A stretch of DNA of 64,000 nucleotides from Nitrosomonas sp. PY1 (GTDB lineage: Bacteria; Pseudomonadota; Gammaproteobacteria; Burkholderiales; Nitrosomonadaceae): assembly GCF_022836435.1 (NCBI RefSeq), contig NZ_BQXC01000001.1, positions 264,612 through 328,611 on the forward strand, written 5' to 3'. The notes under the pieces are model-generated. The model searched no databases and was not told where the DNA came from. It saw nothing but the letters and a program-made list of their open reading frames with translations. The position numbers were made by a program, and so were the translations under genes. Shown one piece after another: positions 54,869 to 63,815 of the stretch; within the stretch, counting starts at the first letter, position 1, and the number at the start of each line of letters is the position of its first letter.

Positions 54869-56503
54869 GTGCAAGAACCAGATCAAGAACTAGATCCCAA
54901 CCAAGCTACACAAGGAGAGCACGAAGCATCTTTTGCAACGGCCTTGCGGCTGTGGATCGTCGCCGCAGTCTATAGTACTTATCTAGTGATATATTTCGTC
55001 ACTGGTAGCGTGCCATATGATCGTGAGTATTTCTACTGGCATGAAGGGGTATTGCTCGCTTTAGTGATCGTCGTGCTATGCAGAGCTGCAGCGCGGGCTA
55101 AAGGCGGAGATAGGCTGTTTCTGCTCGGCAGTGCGGTAGCTGTGATCATGCTACTGTTGGGTGAGGTTAGCCATGGGCGCGACATCGGACTGTGGCATGG
55201 TGACGATGGCGATGTTCTTATACTATCAAACGTAGCCTACACAGGGTTCTTGTTCACCTGGGTGGCGACCTGGACGCTGATGGCAACGATCCAAGTACAG
55301 CGGCAGAAACCAGGGACTAGCTCCATTGCCGTATTCACAGTGCTGATGATCGGATTAGTATTATTGTTCTTCAATTTCTATTCTCAGTTGTACGCGCAGC
55401 ACTTAGGCAATGCCGAAGGGCGTCTTAATGTTGCCATAGCCATACTCGAACTGGCTGCACTGGTGGTTGGGATTGCGGTGACGCTGCTTGGTGCATGCTA
55501 TCCGGTCGTAATGATGTTCGTAGGTATCGCGCTTGCGGCGGCTTCCGATATGTTATACAGCGTAGGGAATGAAGTAGTTATCGCCAATCCTCTGTGGATG
55601 CTAGGCCTATGCCTATTGTTAGCTGGTGCATTAGTGCTGCGGCCCGTCATCGGTAACGGATCGCTAATGCGCGAAGGTAATCGATCCGTTTTATCAACGC
55701 TGTTGTTGACGTTGTCGCTCGGTGCGGTATTGGTTTCTGCAGTCGTTGGGCAGGAAATTCAATTTCAAGGGACTAGCGGCTCGGCGCATGGAACTCTCTT
55801 CTTTGTGTTGTTTGTAATCGGGCTGGTAATCGTGATGGTAGCATTGACGGATCTCTTTGACCGCGCCATAACACGGACCAGCGAACACGTTGCATGTTGG
55901 CTGAATCAGAGACTCAACGGTCCTGACTGGCGTACAGCTCCAACGCAAATGGTGTGGGTGCTGAAAGTCACTGGCTTAGGCATGGTGCTCGATCGCTTAC
56001 AAGATGCCGCCACGGCATTGCGGCGCGATGTAATCTTTCTTGGACCGGAGCGCTTGAATCCACCACCGCAGGAACCAGCGCCCAATGCAAAACCCACATG
56101 CTTCATCGTTATGCCCTTCGGACAACCTGAGTCGGGCTTAGTGCATCAAGTGTTACGCGATGCTTGTTTACGTGCCGGATTCCAACCGGTTCGCGGAGAC
56201 GACCTGTTTACTCCGAGCGATATTCTCGATGATATCTGGCGTAGCATCACTAGCGCACAATGTGTCATCGCTGACATTACGGGTCGCAATCCAAACGTAA
56301 TGTACGAATTAGGTATTGCCCATACGTTGGCAAAGCCAGTGCTGATCTTATCGCGGTATGCTGCAGACATTCCAATCGACTTGGCAACGCGGCGCGTTAT
56401 TCTCTACGGTACCGGAACGGATGGTAAAGACCCAGATTGGGCCGAAGTATTAGCGCAGCAAGTGGGACCGGCGATTGAGGGGCTAAGAGCAAGTGGGGTA
56501 TAA
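54869..56503 (+). CDS. Polytopic membrane protein with C-terminal DRT/TIR-like domain
   Basis: 544 residues from a GTG at 54869; AAGGAGA lies nine bases before it, better than the ATG at 54797. The first 340 residues hold about ten membrane helices. After a linker comes a cytosolic domain (about residues 410-535) of the nucleoside-deoxyribosyltransferase/TIR-like fold. It opens FIVMPFGQPESG and has DDLFTPSDILDDIW and the signature ADITGRNPNVMYELGIAH, with Glu480 as the probable active-site acid. The same signature opens the three-domain protein at 57922-59907. Domains of this type cleave N-glycosidic bonds in nucleotides or bind nucleotide signals. GC content looks higher than in the flanks. 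Convergent with the patatin gene. No named family is recognised for the whole protein. Confidence 0.82.
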   Translation: MQEPDQELDPNQATQGEHEASFATALRLWIVAAVYSTYLVIYFVTGSVPYDREYFYWHEGVLLALVIVVLCRAAARAKGGDRLFLLGSAVAVIMLLLGEVSHGRDIGLWHGDDGDVLILSNVAYTGFLFTWVATWTLMATIQVQRQKPGTSSIAVFTVLMIGLVLLFFNFYSQLYAQHLGNAEGRLNVAIAILELAALVVGIAVTLLGACYPVVMMFVGIALAAASDMLYSVGNEVVIANPLWMLGLCLLLAGALVLRPVIGNGSLMREGNRSVLSTLLLTLSLGAVLVSAVVGQEIQFQGTSGSAHGTLFFVLFVIGLVIVMVALTDLFDRAITRTSEHVACWLNQRLNGPDWRTAPTQMVWVLKVTGLGMVLDRLQDAATALRRDVIFLGPERLNPPPQEPAPNAKPTCFIVMPFGQPESGLVHQVLRDACLRAGFQPVRGDDLFTPSDILDDIWRSITSAQCVIADITGRNPNVMYELGIAHTLAKPVLILSRYAADIPIDLATRRVILYGTGTDGKDPDWAEVLAQQVGPAIEGLRASGV

Positions 56504-56680
56504 AACAGTAAAGCATATTCTCCCCTGTGCGCATTACGTACCTTTATGGATCTAACTCCATAGCCGCAAAATGGGATAGCCTGACTTTAGCGATGCCTTT
56601 TTCTGGCGCAAATTAAAGGCTATCGTGCATTCCTAAATATGGAAGTAATTAATAAACAAAAGATTCAAGTTAAATCACTA

Positions 56681-57862
56681 TTAACAGCTTGTAGCAAAGG
56701 GATGCAAGTGATTCAGAGTGACATTTTTCTGAGCGTAAGTGACCCCAATACGTTGAATATCAGATATGTATTTCACTGAATCCATAACTTGCACATTTTC
56801 TGACTTTACCGTATTAAGACCCAATGCATCAAGACCTGTCTGACTGACATCAGGATCATAGCGTACATAAGTAAACTGTTTCTGGCCGGTCCAATTGGAT
56901 TCGGCAGCACCAAGAGGTTGCACCATGTCTCCAAGTTCACGATCAATGGGCGCGCCGAATCGACAAGCGCCTAGTGTTCGACAAGCCATGTCCCATCCGG
57001 CGCTGGCTCCATTCATTAAAGCTGCCGGTATGTTTTTTGCGTGATCAATGAGCCAAAGCTCGCTCGCTTTTAAATCAGATCGTGCTTTGGCCGCATTACC
57101 TGTTCCCACCGATACGATCAATAACTGATCAACTCCTGTTTTCCAATTGACCTGATAAGGTCCTGCAGTGGCCATTTGGAAAGCAAGAAAAGCTGGATTG
57201 TTGTAAGTTGTTACACCGCCATCCACGAAAACAAATTGATATTCTCCCGGTGTTTCTGGTGCAAACGTAACGACTTCAGGTGGAAAAAAAGTCGGTGCTG
57301 CAGCACTCGCACGCGCTACTTGCCATAATGGTAAGTGGAGATTGCAATCTTTGCGATCCAGTTGATTATATTTTGCATCCGGGTTGTTCCATACCGGCCA
57401 TGGAGAATCTGTACTATGGTTACGCAACACCATCATCAGTAATGTACGCAACCCCTTATCACCAAGCGTTGCTAACGATTCCTTTTTTCTTCCAAGTGCT
57501 TGGTTGATTTCGAATTTAAGCTTCTCTGCTAATGGCTCGTCGTTATAGCTGTAGTGCAATCGCTTAAATATCGATGCTTTGTCGAACATCAATTCTCCAC
57601 TACTGACATAAAAAGCACGAATAGTATCCATCGACATGCCGGTTGAAATACATGTGGCGATCATAGCGCCTGTACTCGTGCCGCACACAAAATCAAACCA
57701 ATCCGCAAGCACTAAATTCGGTTTTCCAAGTTGCGCACGGAGATCTGCCTCTAATTTAGCCAAAATTTCCACGCTGATTAACCCAAGAATACCTCCACCA
57801 TCACAAGATAGAATTTTTTTAGGGCCAGGCGATGTCATACGTGCTTTTACTTTCTCGCTCAT
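56681..57862 (-). CDS. Patatin-like phospholipase, candidate membrane-damaging effector
   Basis: 393 residues. The patatin fold is intact: oxyanion hole SCDGGGILGLISVEIL, nucleophile elbow FVCGTSTGAMIA with Ser63, and catalytic Asp214 in FVDGGVTTYNNPAF. ARASAAAPTFFPP is another patatin block. The enzymes hydrolyse acyl chains of phospholipids. No signal peptide is present, so it acts from the cytosol, as CapV-type CBASS effectors do. It lies 59 bases after the three-domain gene on the same strand, with GGAG before its ATG, so the two are probably one operon. The C-terminal 130 residues lack a clear domain. No cyclase gene is nearby. Confidence 0.88.
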   Translation of the reverse strand: MSEKVKARMTSPGPKKILSCDGGGILGLISVEILAKLEADLRAQLGKPNLVLADWFDFVCGTSTGAMIATCISTGMSMDTIRAFYVSSGELMFDKASIFKRLHYSYNDEPLAEKLKFEINQALGRKKESLATLGDKGLRTLLMMVLRNHSTDSPWPVWNNPDAKYNQLDRKDCNLHLPLWQVARASAAAPTFFPPEVVTFAPETPGEYQFVFVDGGVTTYNNPAFLAFQMATAGPYQVNWKTGVDQLLIVSVGTGNAAKARSDLKASELWLIDHAKNIPAALMNGASAGWDMACRTLGACRFGAPIDRELGDMVQPLGAAESNWTGQKQFTYVRYDPDVSQTGLDALGLNTVKSENVQVMDSVKYISDIQRIGVTYAQKNVTLNHLHPFATSC

Positions 57863-57921
57863 ATTCTTTTCTCCAAGAAGTTATTATTATTTAGGAATCT
57901 TTGTCACAAAACATTAAAATG

Positions 57922-59907
57922 CTAAAGACTACGAGTGTCAATACGCGTGACTTTTCCTGTTCTGCGATTGACTTCCTCGTACATGTGCGCCGTGCCACCG
58001 GGACCATCGCTCCCACCACCGTCCCAAAGACAAACGAATATTACCTTATCAATACCGTAGGACAAGGCAGTATAGAGTAGCCAGAGATTGCAGCGCTCAT
58101 ATGGATTCACGCCTGCCGGGGGTGGACCCAATTGTTCTGGTGCCGAGCGGACTCCCTGCTGGGTAAGCTTGGCTTTGGCCGTCATATAACGCTCTCGCCA
58201 TGTTTCACCACTGCAGACTACCGATTTCTGAATAAACTCTGACTCATTAAATGGTTGCAGCCATTGCACCTTTACCTCCAGTTGCTGGCAAGCTTCGGTG
58301 AATAAGAGATCGCCACCGCAGGCACCTTGCGTAAGTGCGAGATCATCTGGTCCAGCGCCCCATTGATTCAATACTTCTGCAATTTTTTGCCCAGCTACCC
58401 CTTCTTTTTCTGCCGGGAAACGTGGAGTGGCCCTTCCCGGCGCATCAATCATATGGCCGCTAAAGAGAAACACTTGTCGAGGTTGCCAATGCTCTTCTGG
58501 CTTGACAAGTTTTTGCAAGGCACGATCAAAGATGGCAATACCGGCCTCAACATTTTCAGAATGAAAGCCCAAATCCTTAAGGAATTTTAGTTGTGCGAGA
58601 CTGGAATAGAGCGCAAACCAATCCTTGCCATTCTTGGCGATAGCTTCTTTATATGCAGCCTTTACGGTCTCCGGCGTACCAACCAGTACTTCCAAATCCC
58701 CAACAGTTGCTTTTGACCAAAATAGCTCCGATTCATCGGTAACACACTCAGCAGCATATCGAATAGCCCCTGCCATTATGACCATGTCTTTGTCGTAACG
58801 TGAATCATTTGTGAGACCTCGATACAGATGCATCAAGGTCAGCGCATTGATACCCGAATAGTAGTGCCCAGGATTATAACGATAGCCCATTGCATAACTC
58901 TCAATCGCGGCACGTAACAATGCATCTTCGTAGGCCGCTTCTTCCCGCAACTGTTCCATGGATTTACCTGGCTGATACCACGCAGCTATCCAAGCATCCT
59001 TATCGACCCGACCCAGTAGCGCCCAAGTTTCCGGATCGCGTTTGTGGTTTTCTTGTTCCACCATATTGCGATAATGCGCGCGCGCGCGATCTAATGAATG
59101 ACCTAGTTTTCCTGCAAGTGCTAAGCGCTGAAGACAGATGCCTAATTCCCGAAGTCCTTGCAAATTATCCGGTTCAATAGCCAAGCCACGCTCAAGTTGT
59201 TCAAACGCAAAACTAAAGTGCTCAGCTTGGCGTAATGCTTTTCCTGCTGCTATCCAAGCTTCAGCCCGAAAAGCTGCGACCGGTGCTTCATCAGCAAGCA
59301 CCAATACATCGCCAATAAAATCGGTTTTTCTCGCTAATGCGATGCGCTTTTCCCAAGCTTCGTACTGCTCCCAGAATTCACAAACGTCACCAATACGGAG
59401 CGATTTCCAGTCTGGTTCTTGAAGATTCGGTAACAAATGATACACCGGACTGATCTTGCGCCCATGCCACGATTCCATCGTGGCTTTTACCATTTCAGAT
59501 AGCTTCTTCATGTCCTTTTCAAGGGTAATAGAATCGGGGCCAGCGTCCTTGATGCCATAACGCAATTTCCGATCGGTGTAGAGATCGAATGCTGTAGTCG
59601 CCCGCCCGCCACTGATTAAAATAACACCCCGTGCACGCAAGGCATGTCGTACGCCAAGTTCATACCAAACATTGGGATTATCGATCGTGAGATCCGCCAC
59701 TACGAGATCCGCGATCAGAAGTTCTTGAAACATATCCGTACGGATATCGCCAGCACGCTCCTCTTCATCCGCGCGAAATGCATCCATACCTGCTGCTTCC
59801 AATGCGGGTTTGATTAATTCGTTATAAATGCGATTAAAATCTATTTCGTTACCTTGACCATCTTTCTTTAAGCCAAAAGGCATTGCCACAAATGCATGAG
59901 GTCTCAT
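57922..59907 (-). CDS. Three-domain protein: DRT/TIR-like, TPR, SLOG-like
   Basis: 661 residues. Domain one (about 1-130) opens HAFVAMPFGLKKDGQGNEID, continues with FRADEEERAGDIRTDMFQEL, and has the ADLTIDNPNVWYELGVRHAL signature with Glu83. The middle (about 170-440) is helical and TPR-like, similar to the TRAFs-binding (DUF4071) region. The last part (from about 477) reads like a SLOG Rossmann domain: VFLFSGHMIDAPGR, then LALTQGACGGDLLFTEAC, and a late DKVIFVCLWDGGGSDGPGG. Such pieces occur in nucleotide-sensing or nucleotide-producing conflict proteins. It is first gene of an operon with the patatin. The start at 59907 has only a moderate ribosome-binding site. Domain names are by recognition, not search. 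Confidence 0.82.
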   Translation of the reverse strand: MRPHAFVAMPFGLKKDGQGNEIDFNRIYNELIKPALEAAGMDAFRADEEERAGDIRTDMFQELLIADLVVADLTIDNPNVWYELGVRHALRARGVILISGGRATTAFDLYTDRKLRYGIKDAGPDSITLEKDMKKLSEMVKATMESWHGRKISPVYHLLPNLQEPDWKSLRIGDVCEFWEQYEAWEKRIALARKTDFIGDVLVLADEAPVAAFRAEAWIAAGKALRQAEHFSFAFEQLERGLAIEPDNLQGLRELGICLQRLALAGKLGHSLDRARAHYRNMVEQENHKRDPETWALLGRVDKDAWIAAWYQPGKSMEQLREEAAYEDALLRAAIESYAMGYRYNPGHYYSGINALTLMHLYRGLTNDSRYDKDMVIMAGAIRYAAECVTDESELFWSKATVGDLEVLVGTPETVKAAYKEAIAKNGKDWFALYSSLAQLKFLKDLGFHSENVEAGIAIFDRALQKLVKPEEHWQPRQVFLFSGHMIDAPGRATPRFPAEKEGVAGQKIAEVLNQWGAGPDDLALTQGACGGDLLFTEACQQLEVKVQWLQPFNESEFIQKSVVCSGETWRERYMTAKAKLTQQGVRSAPEQLGPPPAGVNPYERCNLWLLYTALSYGIDKVIFVCLWDGGGSDGPGGTAHMYEEVNRRTGKVTRIDTRSL

Positions 59908-59993
59908 GATCGCACCTACTATAATCTTCCTTAGATGGGAGCCTACAATACACTACCCCATCACAAAGTGATATTAAATAATTACATGGTTTG

Positions 59994-60025
59994 CTACAAC
60001 AGCCCATTAAATGGGGCTGTAGTAG
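59994..60025. repeat. Inverted pair of IS1595-type ends, eight bases apart
   Basis: CTACAACAGCCC at 59994-60005 is the inverse (one mismatch) of GGGCTGTAGTAG at 60014-60025, separated by ATTAAATG. The right-hand copy is the left end of the IS remnant described next. The left-hand copy looks like the outer end of a second element. The hairpin lies 87 bases upstream of the three-domain gene's start. Confidence 0.65.
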
Positions 60026-60383
60026 ATTAGCTTAGTTGTTACGTTAATCAAATAAAGGTAAGTCATTGTAGATTATTAAAGAAAGTACAGTTAAGGTTAC
60101 TGGAATTTTTTGTGCTGGAAGTTACAGCAAAATCAGCAGCCAATATACTCGGAATACACCCAATAGCGCCGCGTTATTTGCGCAAGGCAAGAATCACATT
60201 AACGGGATTGAGAATTTTTGGAATCAGGCCAAACGTGTTTTAAGAAAATACAATGGAATTTCCAAAGAATCATTTCTATTCATACTTAAAGAATGTGAAT
60301 TTAGATTCAACTATGGGGCACCTAAACATCAACTAAAAATATTGAAACATTAGACTCAAATTTAAATTGATCTACTACAGCCC
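60014..60383 (+). mobile_element. Internally deleted IS1595 (ISXO2-type) element
   Basis: The 370-base segment is bounded by inverted ends (GGGCTGTAGTAGATTA at 60014-60029, TGATCTACTACAGCCC at 60368-60383, one mismatch). Inside are two pieces of an IS1595-type transposase in different frames: VTAKSAANILGIHP (about 60118-60160) and, after a large deletion, HINGIENFWNQAKRVLRKYN to a stop at about 60354 (the terminal part reads ESFLFILKECEFRFNYGAPK). The catalytic core is missing, so it is non-autonomous. No clean eight-base target duplication is seen. Confidence 0.75.
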
Positions 60384-60604
60384 TTATAAAAATTGTCCTC
60401 TGTCGTATCATTATGAGACACGGAGCTTAACTGCTTATTTATATGGGCCAGAGTATAGGTCAGCACGACGATCTATGTAAGTAATCACAACACAACAAGT
60501 CGTCATTTAAAAAATTACTCGATCAAGTTTATTACAAGACTCGGTTTAACGTCTATGCTGACCATTTCTATTGGTTCGAAATTAGTATAATCGGATCAAA
60601 GTTC

Positions 60605-62437
60605 CTAAAATTCTTCCCAATCCTCTTCGCTACCTGCAGCTTTACGAGTCGTCGTAGTTGATTTATCGGAATTAACAGCGACCTTTCTTGTAGACATATG
60701 GCTTTGCATTTTGGTGACTGTGGCCGCTGGACTAGAACGATTGCTCTTTCTTACCGCAGTTATTGACGCATGGTCATCCGAGAGTTTGAATGTACTCACA
60801 GCTTGTATGAGCGCTTTGGCTTGATCTTGCATAGCTATTGCTGCGGCTGCAGCTTCTTCTACTAATGCTGCATTTTGTTGGGTCGATTCATCCATTTGTG
60901 TAACTGATTGATTGACTTGCTCGATACCGGTACTTTGTTCGTTTGAAGCTACAGAAATTTCGTTCATGATGTCAGTGACACGTTTTACAGAATTGACAAT
61001 CTCGCCCATAGTCGTGCCAGCTTCGTCGACTAATCGCGTGCCTTCACTAACTTTACTGACTGAGTCATTGATTAATTCTTTAATTTCCTTAGCTGCAGCG
61101 GCAGAGCGTTGTGCTAATGTACGAACTTCTGTTGCAACCACTGCGAAGCCACGGCCTTGCTCACCTGCGCGAGCTGCTTCTACGGCTGCATTCAGCGCTA
61201 AAATGTTAGTTTGGAATGCGATACCGTCAATAACACTGATGATGTCAACAATTTTATGCGAGCTTTCGTTGATCGATTTCATCGTGTTGACAACCTGGCT
61301 GACCACCTCACCACCCTTAATTGCAACAGTCGATGCACCTTCAGCTAGTTGATTGGCTTGACGAGCGTTGTCGGCATTCTGTTTGACAGTCGAAGTCAAT
61401 TCTTCCATCGATGAGGCGGTTTCTTCCAAGCTGGATGCTTGTTCTTCCGTGCGATTGCTTAGATCAGAGTTGCCTGATGCAATTTCAGAACTAGCTGTCG
61501 CGACACCTTCAGCATTTATACGAATGGTATTAACAACGCTGGCAAGTTTTTCTTGCATGGTATCCATGATAGATAGCAATCTACCTTCTTCACTATGATC
61601 CGAAGCGCTAATCTTTTGATGTAAGTTACCCTCAGCAAAACCTTCTGCAATGTTATTTACTTGCTTCAATAAAGCCGAAGTACGATTTCTAACGACAAGT
61701 AACGCTATCAAAACCATAATCGACATAATAATTGTTGTAGCTATAGCTACATATTCCCAGCGTGTGCTTAGGGTTTGAGCGCTAATTAGCTCATTTTGTG
61801 TGCGTTGATCGAGCAGCAGAAAGAACTCATTGACTGGTTTCATAATTTTGGCTTTATATTGATGATAAGCCAAGTTATGCATCATATCACGGGCTTTTGC
61901 CAAATCTGGCTCACCTTTCACGGTAAAACCGCCATTGCTATCTGCGTATAAGCCTTTCACCATATTCATCGCAATCGTTTCAGTTTGTACCAATTCGTTT
62001 GAATTGTCCTGTGCCTCAGAAAGCTTAGCAAGCTCGGCTTCTGAAATACCATATTTTTTCATCAAATCGATCAAAGCAACTGTTTCACCTGAACCCTTCG
62101 AAGGATCAATATCGGCAGCGCGAAAGTCCCAATAAATTTGCTCATAGCCTTTGGGGCGCGGTATTTTACCGTTGCGGATATCGAGAATTTCAAGATATTG
62201 TTTTTCCCATTTGATCTCGCCAGCACTGACAACATACGTACGGGCTAGGCGTGTTAAATCATCGGAGCTTTGACGCATCTCATCGGCTAATTGATACATT
62301 TTGTAGCGATTCGTTGCCGCGTCATTTAATATGCCCGAGTAGTGCCTACTCATGATAATACTACCAATAGCAATTATCGCTAACAAAGCAACTAAACTTC
62401 CCATTGCTGTAAAAATTTGCTTAAGGCTCCAGTTCAT
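60605..62437 (-). CDS. Methyl-accepting chemotaxis protein
   Basis: 610 residues. One membrane helix at about 12-32, a periplasmic sensor of about 185 residues that is helical with no Cache pattern recognised, a second helix at about 228-248, and a HAMP domain ([20 protein letters not shown]). The signalling domain has the hairpin tip [20 protein letters not shown] followed by [17 protein letters not shown]. The C-terminus ends DWEEF, a CheR/CheB tether of the xWxxF type, after a basic linker. The ligand is unknown. No chemotaxis kinase genes are in the window. The flagellar genes at 21-29 kb are the likely output. Confidence 0.94.
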   Translation of the reverse strand: MNWSLKQIFTAMGSLVALLAIIAIGSIIMSRHYSGILNDAATNRYKMYQLADEMRQSSDDLTRLARTYVVSAGEIKWEKQYLEILDIRNGKIPRPKGYEQIYWDFRAADIDPSKGSGETVALIDLMKKYGISEAELAKLSEAQDNSNELVQTETIAMNMVKGLYADSNGGFTVKGEPDLAKARDMMHNLAYHQYKAKIMKPVNEFFLLLDQRTQNELISAQTLSTRWEYVAIATTIIMSIMVLIALLVVRNRTSALLKQVNNIAEGFAEGNLHQKISASDHSEEGRLLSIMDTMQEKLASVVNTIRINAEGVATASSEIASGNSDLSNRTEEQASSLEETASSMEELTSTVKQNADNARQANQLAEGASTVAIKGGEVVSQVVNTMKSINESSHKIVDIISVIDGIAFQTNILALNAAVEAARAGEQGRGFAVVATEVRTLAQRSAAAAKEIKELINDSVSKVSEGTRLVDEAGTTMGEIVNSVKRVTDIMNEISVASNEQSTGIEQVNQSVTQMDESTQQNAALVEEAAAAAIAMQDQAKALIQAVSTFKLSDDHASITAVRKSNRSSPAATVTKMQSHMSTRKVAVNSDKSTTTTRKAAGSEEDWEEF

Positions 62438-62680
62438 CGCACAATTCCTTTAATAAATTTGAGTAACTAAATTTTTCGAATAGATCGAAAATGCAATTGT
62501 GAAGAAAGCTATAAAAATTTCTCTGGAAAATATAACAAATTTATTGATAGCTCTTTTTTGTAAAAAGAACCATTATAGGTAGGCATTTTTTTATATCAGC
62601 AAACCTAGATGCAGAGGTAATCTGCTCATTTTTAGAGACCTTACATGGACGCCCACAATTTGCAAGGCATTCAATTTGAT

Positions 62681-63560
62681 GTATGCTGATATTCATGGAG
62701 TCCGAAGAGTTTCATAAAATGAGGGGATGAAATGGAGGATAAGAATGGAATTACCGCGTACACAGTATAGTTAGGAGTTTCGTAAGGAATCAGTAAAGTT
62801 TTTCAAAGCAAGTGGATTGACGTTGGTTGAAGCGGCAAAGCGACTGTCATTACCCAAGGGGACGCTAAAGAACTGGGTTTATGCTGACGGGGAGAACTCG
62901 CTGCGGTAGGCAAGCGTCAGAAGGCGCTGACTGAAGTTGAACTAGAGCTATCCAGAGTGAAACGGGAATTAGCGGAAGTGAAGCTGGAACGTGATGTTAT
63001 AAAAAAGTGTGCGACGTATTTCGCCAAGGGGTCGCGGTGAGATACGATCTGATCGAATCGCTGCGACAAAGCTATCCGGTTACGCTCATGTGCCGGGTGC
63101 TTGAATTCAAGGTGACGACTAATTCTAAGCATAATCTGCCAATTGTCCCCAATATTTTAGAACGGGAATTTACTGTTAGAGCGCCCGGTAAAGTATGGGT
63201 CAGTGACATGACTTACATTCCTACCGATGAAGGTTGGTTGTATCTGGCTGGAATAAAAGATCTATTTAATGGCGAGTTAGTGGGCTATGCGATGAATGAG
63301 AGAATGACAAAGAGCCTGGTTATGCAAGCATAATTTCGTGCAGCTGCAAGTAAACATTTAGATCAAGGTAGCCAATACTGTGCGCACGATTACCAGAAGC
63401 TATTGCAACAATTTGGCATAACCGCCTCCATGAGCCGCAAGGGTGACTGCTATGACAATGCCCCGATGGGAGGAAGCTTCTGAGGGATACTCAAAACCGA
63501 ACTGGTGTATCACCGGAGATTCAAAACACGCCCACTTTTTGCCAAGCTTTCATTCAATGA
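62681..63560 (+). mobile_element. Decayed IS3-family element (orfA and orfB remnants)
   Basis: orfA starts at 62744 (MELPRTQYS) but has a TAG at codon 10, where relatives have Gln, and a frameshift near 62900. The second part (VELELSRVKRELAEVKLERD then IKKCATYFAKGSR) is the typical leucine-zipper end. orfB starts near 63038 (VRYDLIESLRQSYPVTLMC) and has lost about 80 codons before FKVTTNSKHNLPIVPN. It keeps the first catalytic Asp (VWVSDMTYIPTDEGWLYLAG), has a stop and a deletion near 63333, then [20 protein letters not shown]. The third catalytic Glu is lost in [11 protein letters not shown]. The element cannot encode an active transposase. Right end unclear. Confidence 0.8.
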
Positions 63561-63815
63561 TTTGAGAAAGTAAAGATTGCTGCCATACATCCGGACTCTG
63601 TATGAGGCGCATTGCCTCTGCCCCTGATGGAATTCGCTGAGTAGCGCCTTATCACCTCAACGTGCTTGATGCACTATGTGCTGTTCAGGTTTAGCCACTC
63701 ACGGTCTAACCAGTCTCGCCATCATGTTATGATTGCCTGTGCAATCGGTGGTAATCTTTCTCTTTAAACTCGTTTTTAATGCAACAACCAATACGCCTCT
63801 ATTCAACCGTCGCGA

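Noticed and set aside
54869-59907. Calling the island CBASS, Pycsar or Thoeris
   Set aside because: The patatin suggests CBASS and the DRT/TIR-like domains suggest Thoeris, but no CD-NTase, nucleotide cyclase, Cap2/Cap3 or clear ThsA/ThsB pair is present within the window on either side.
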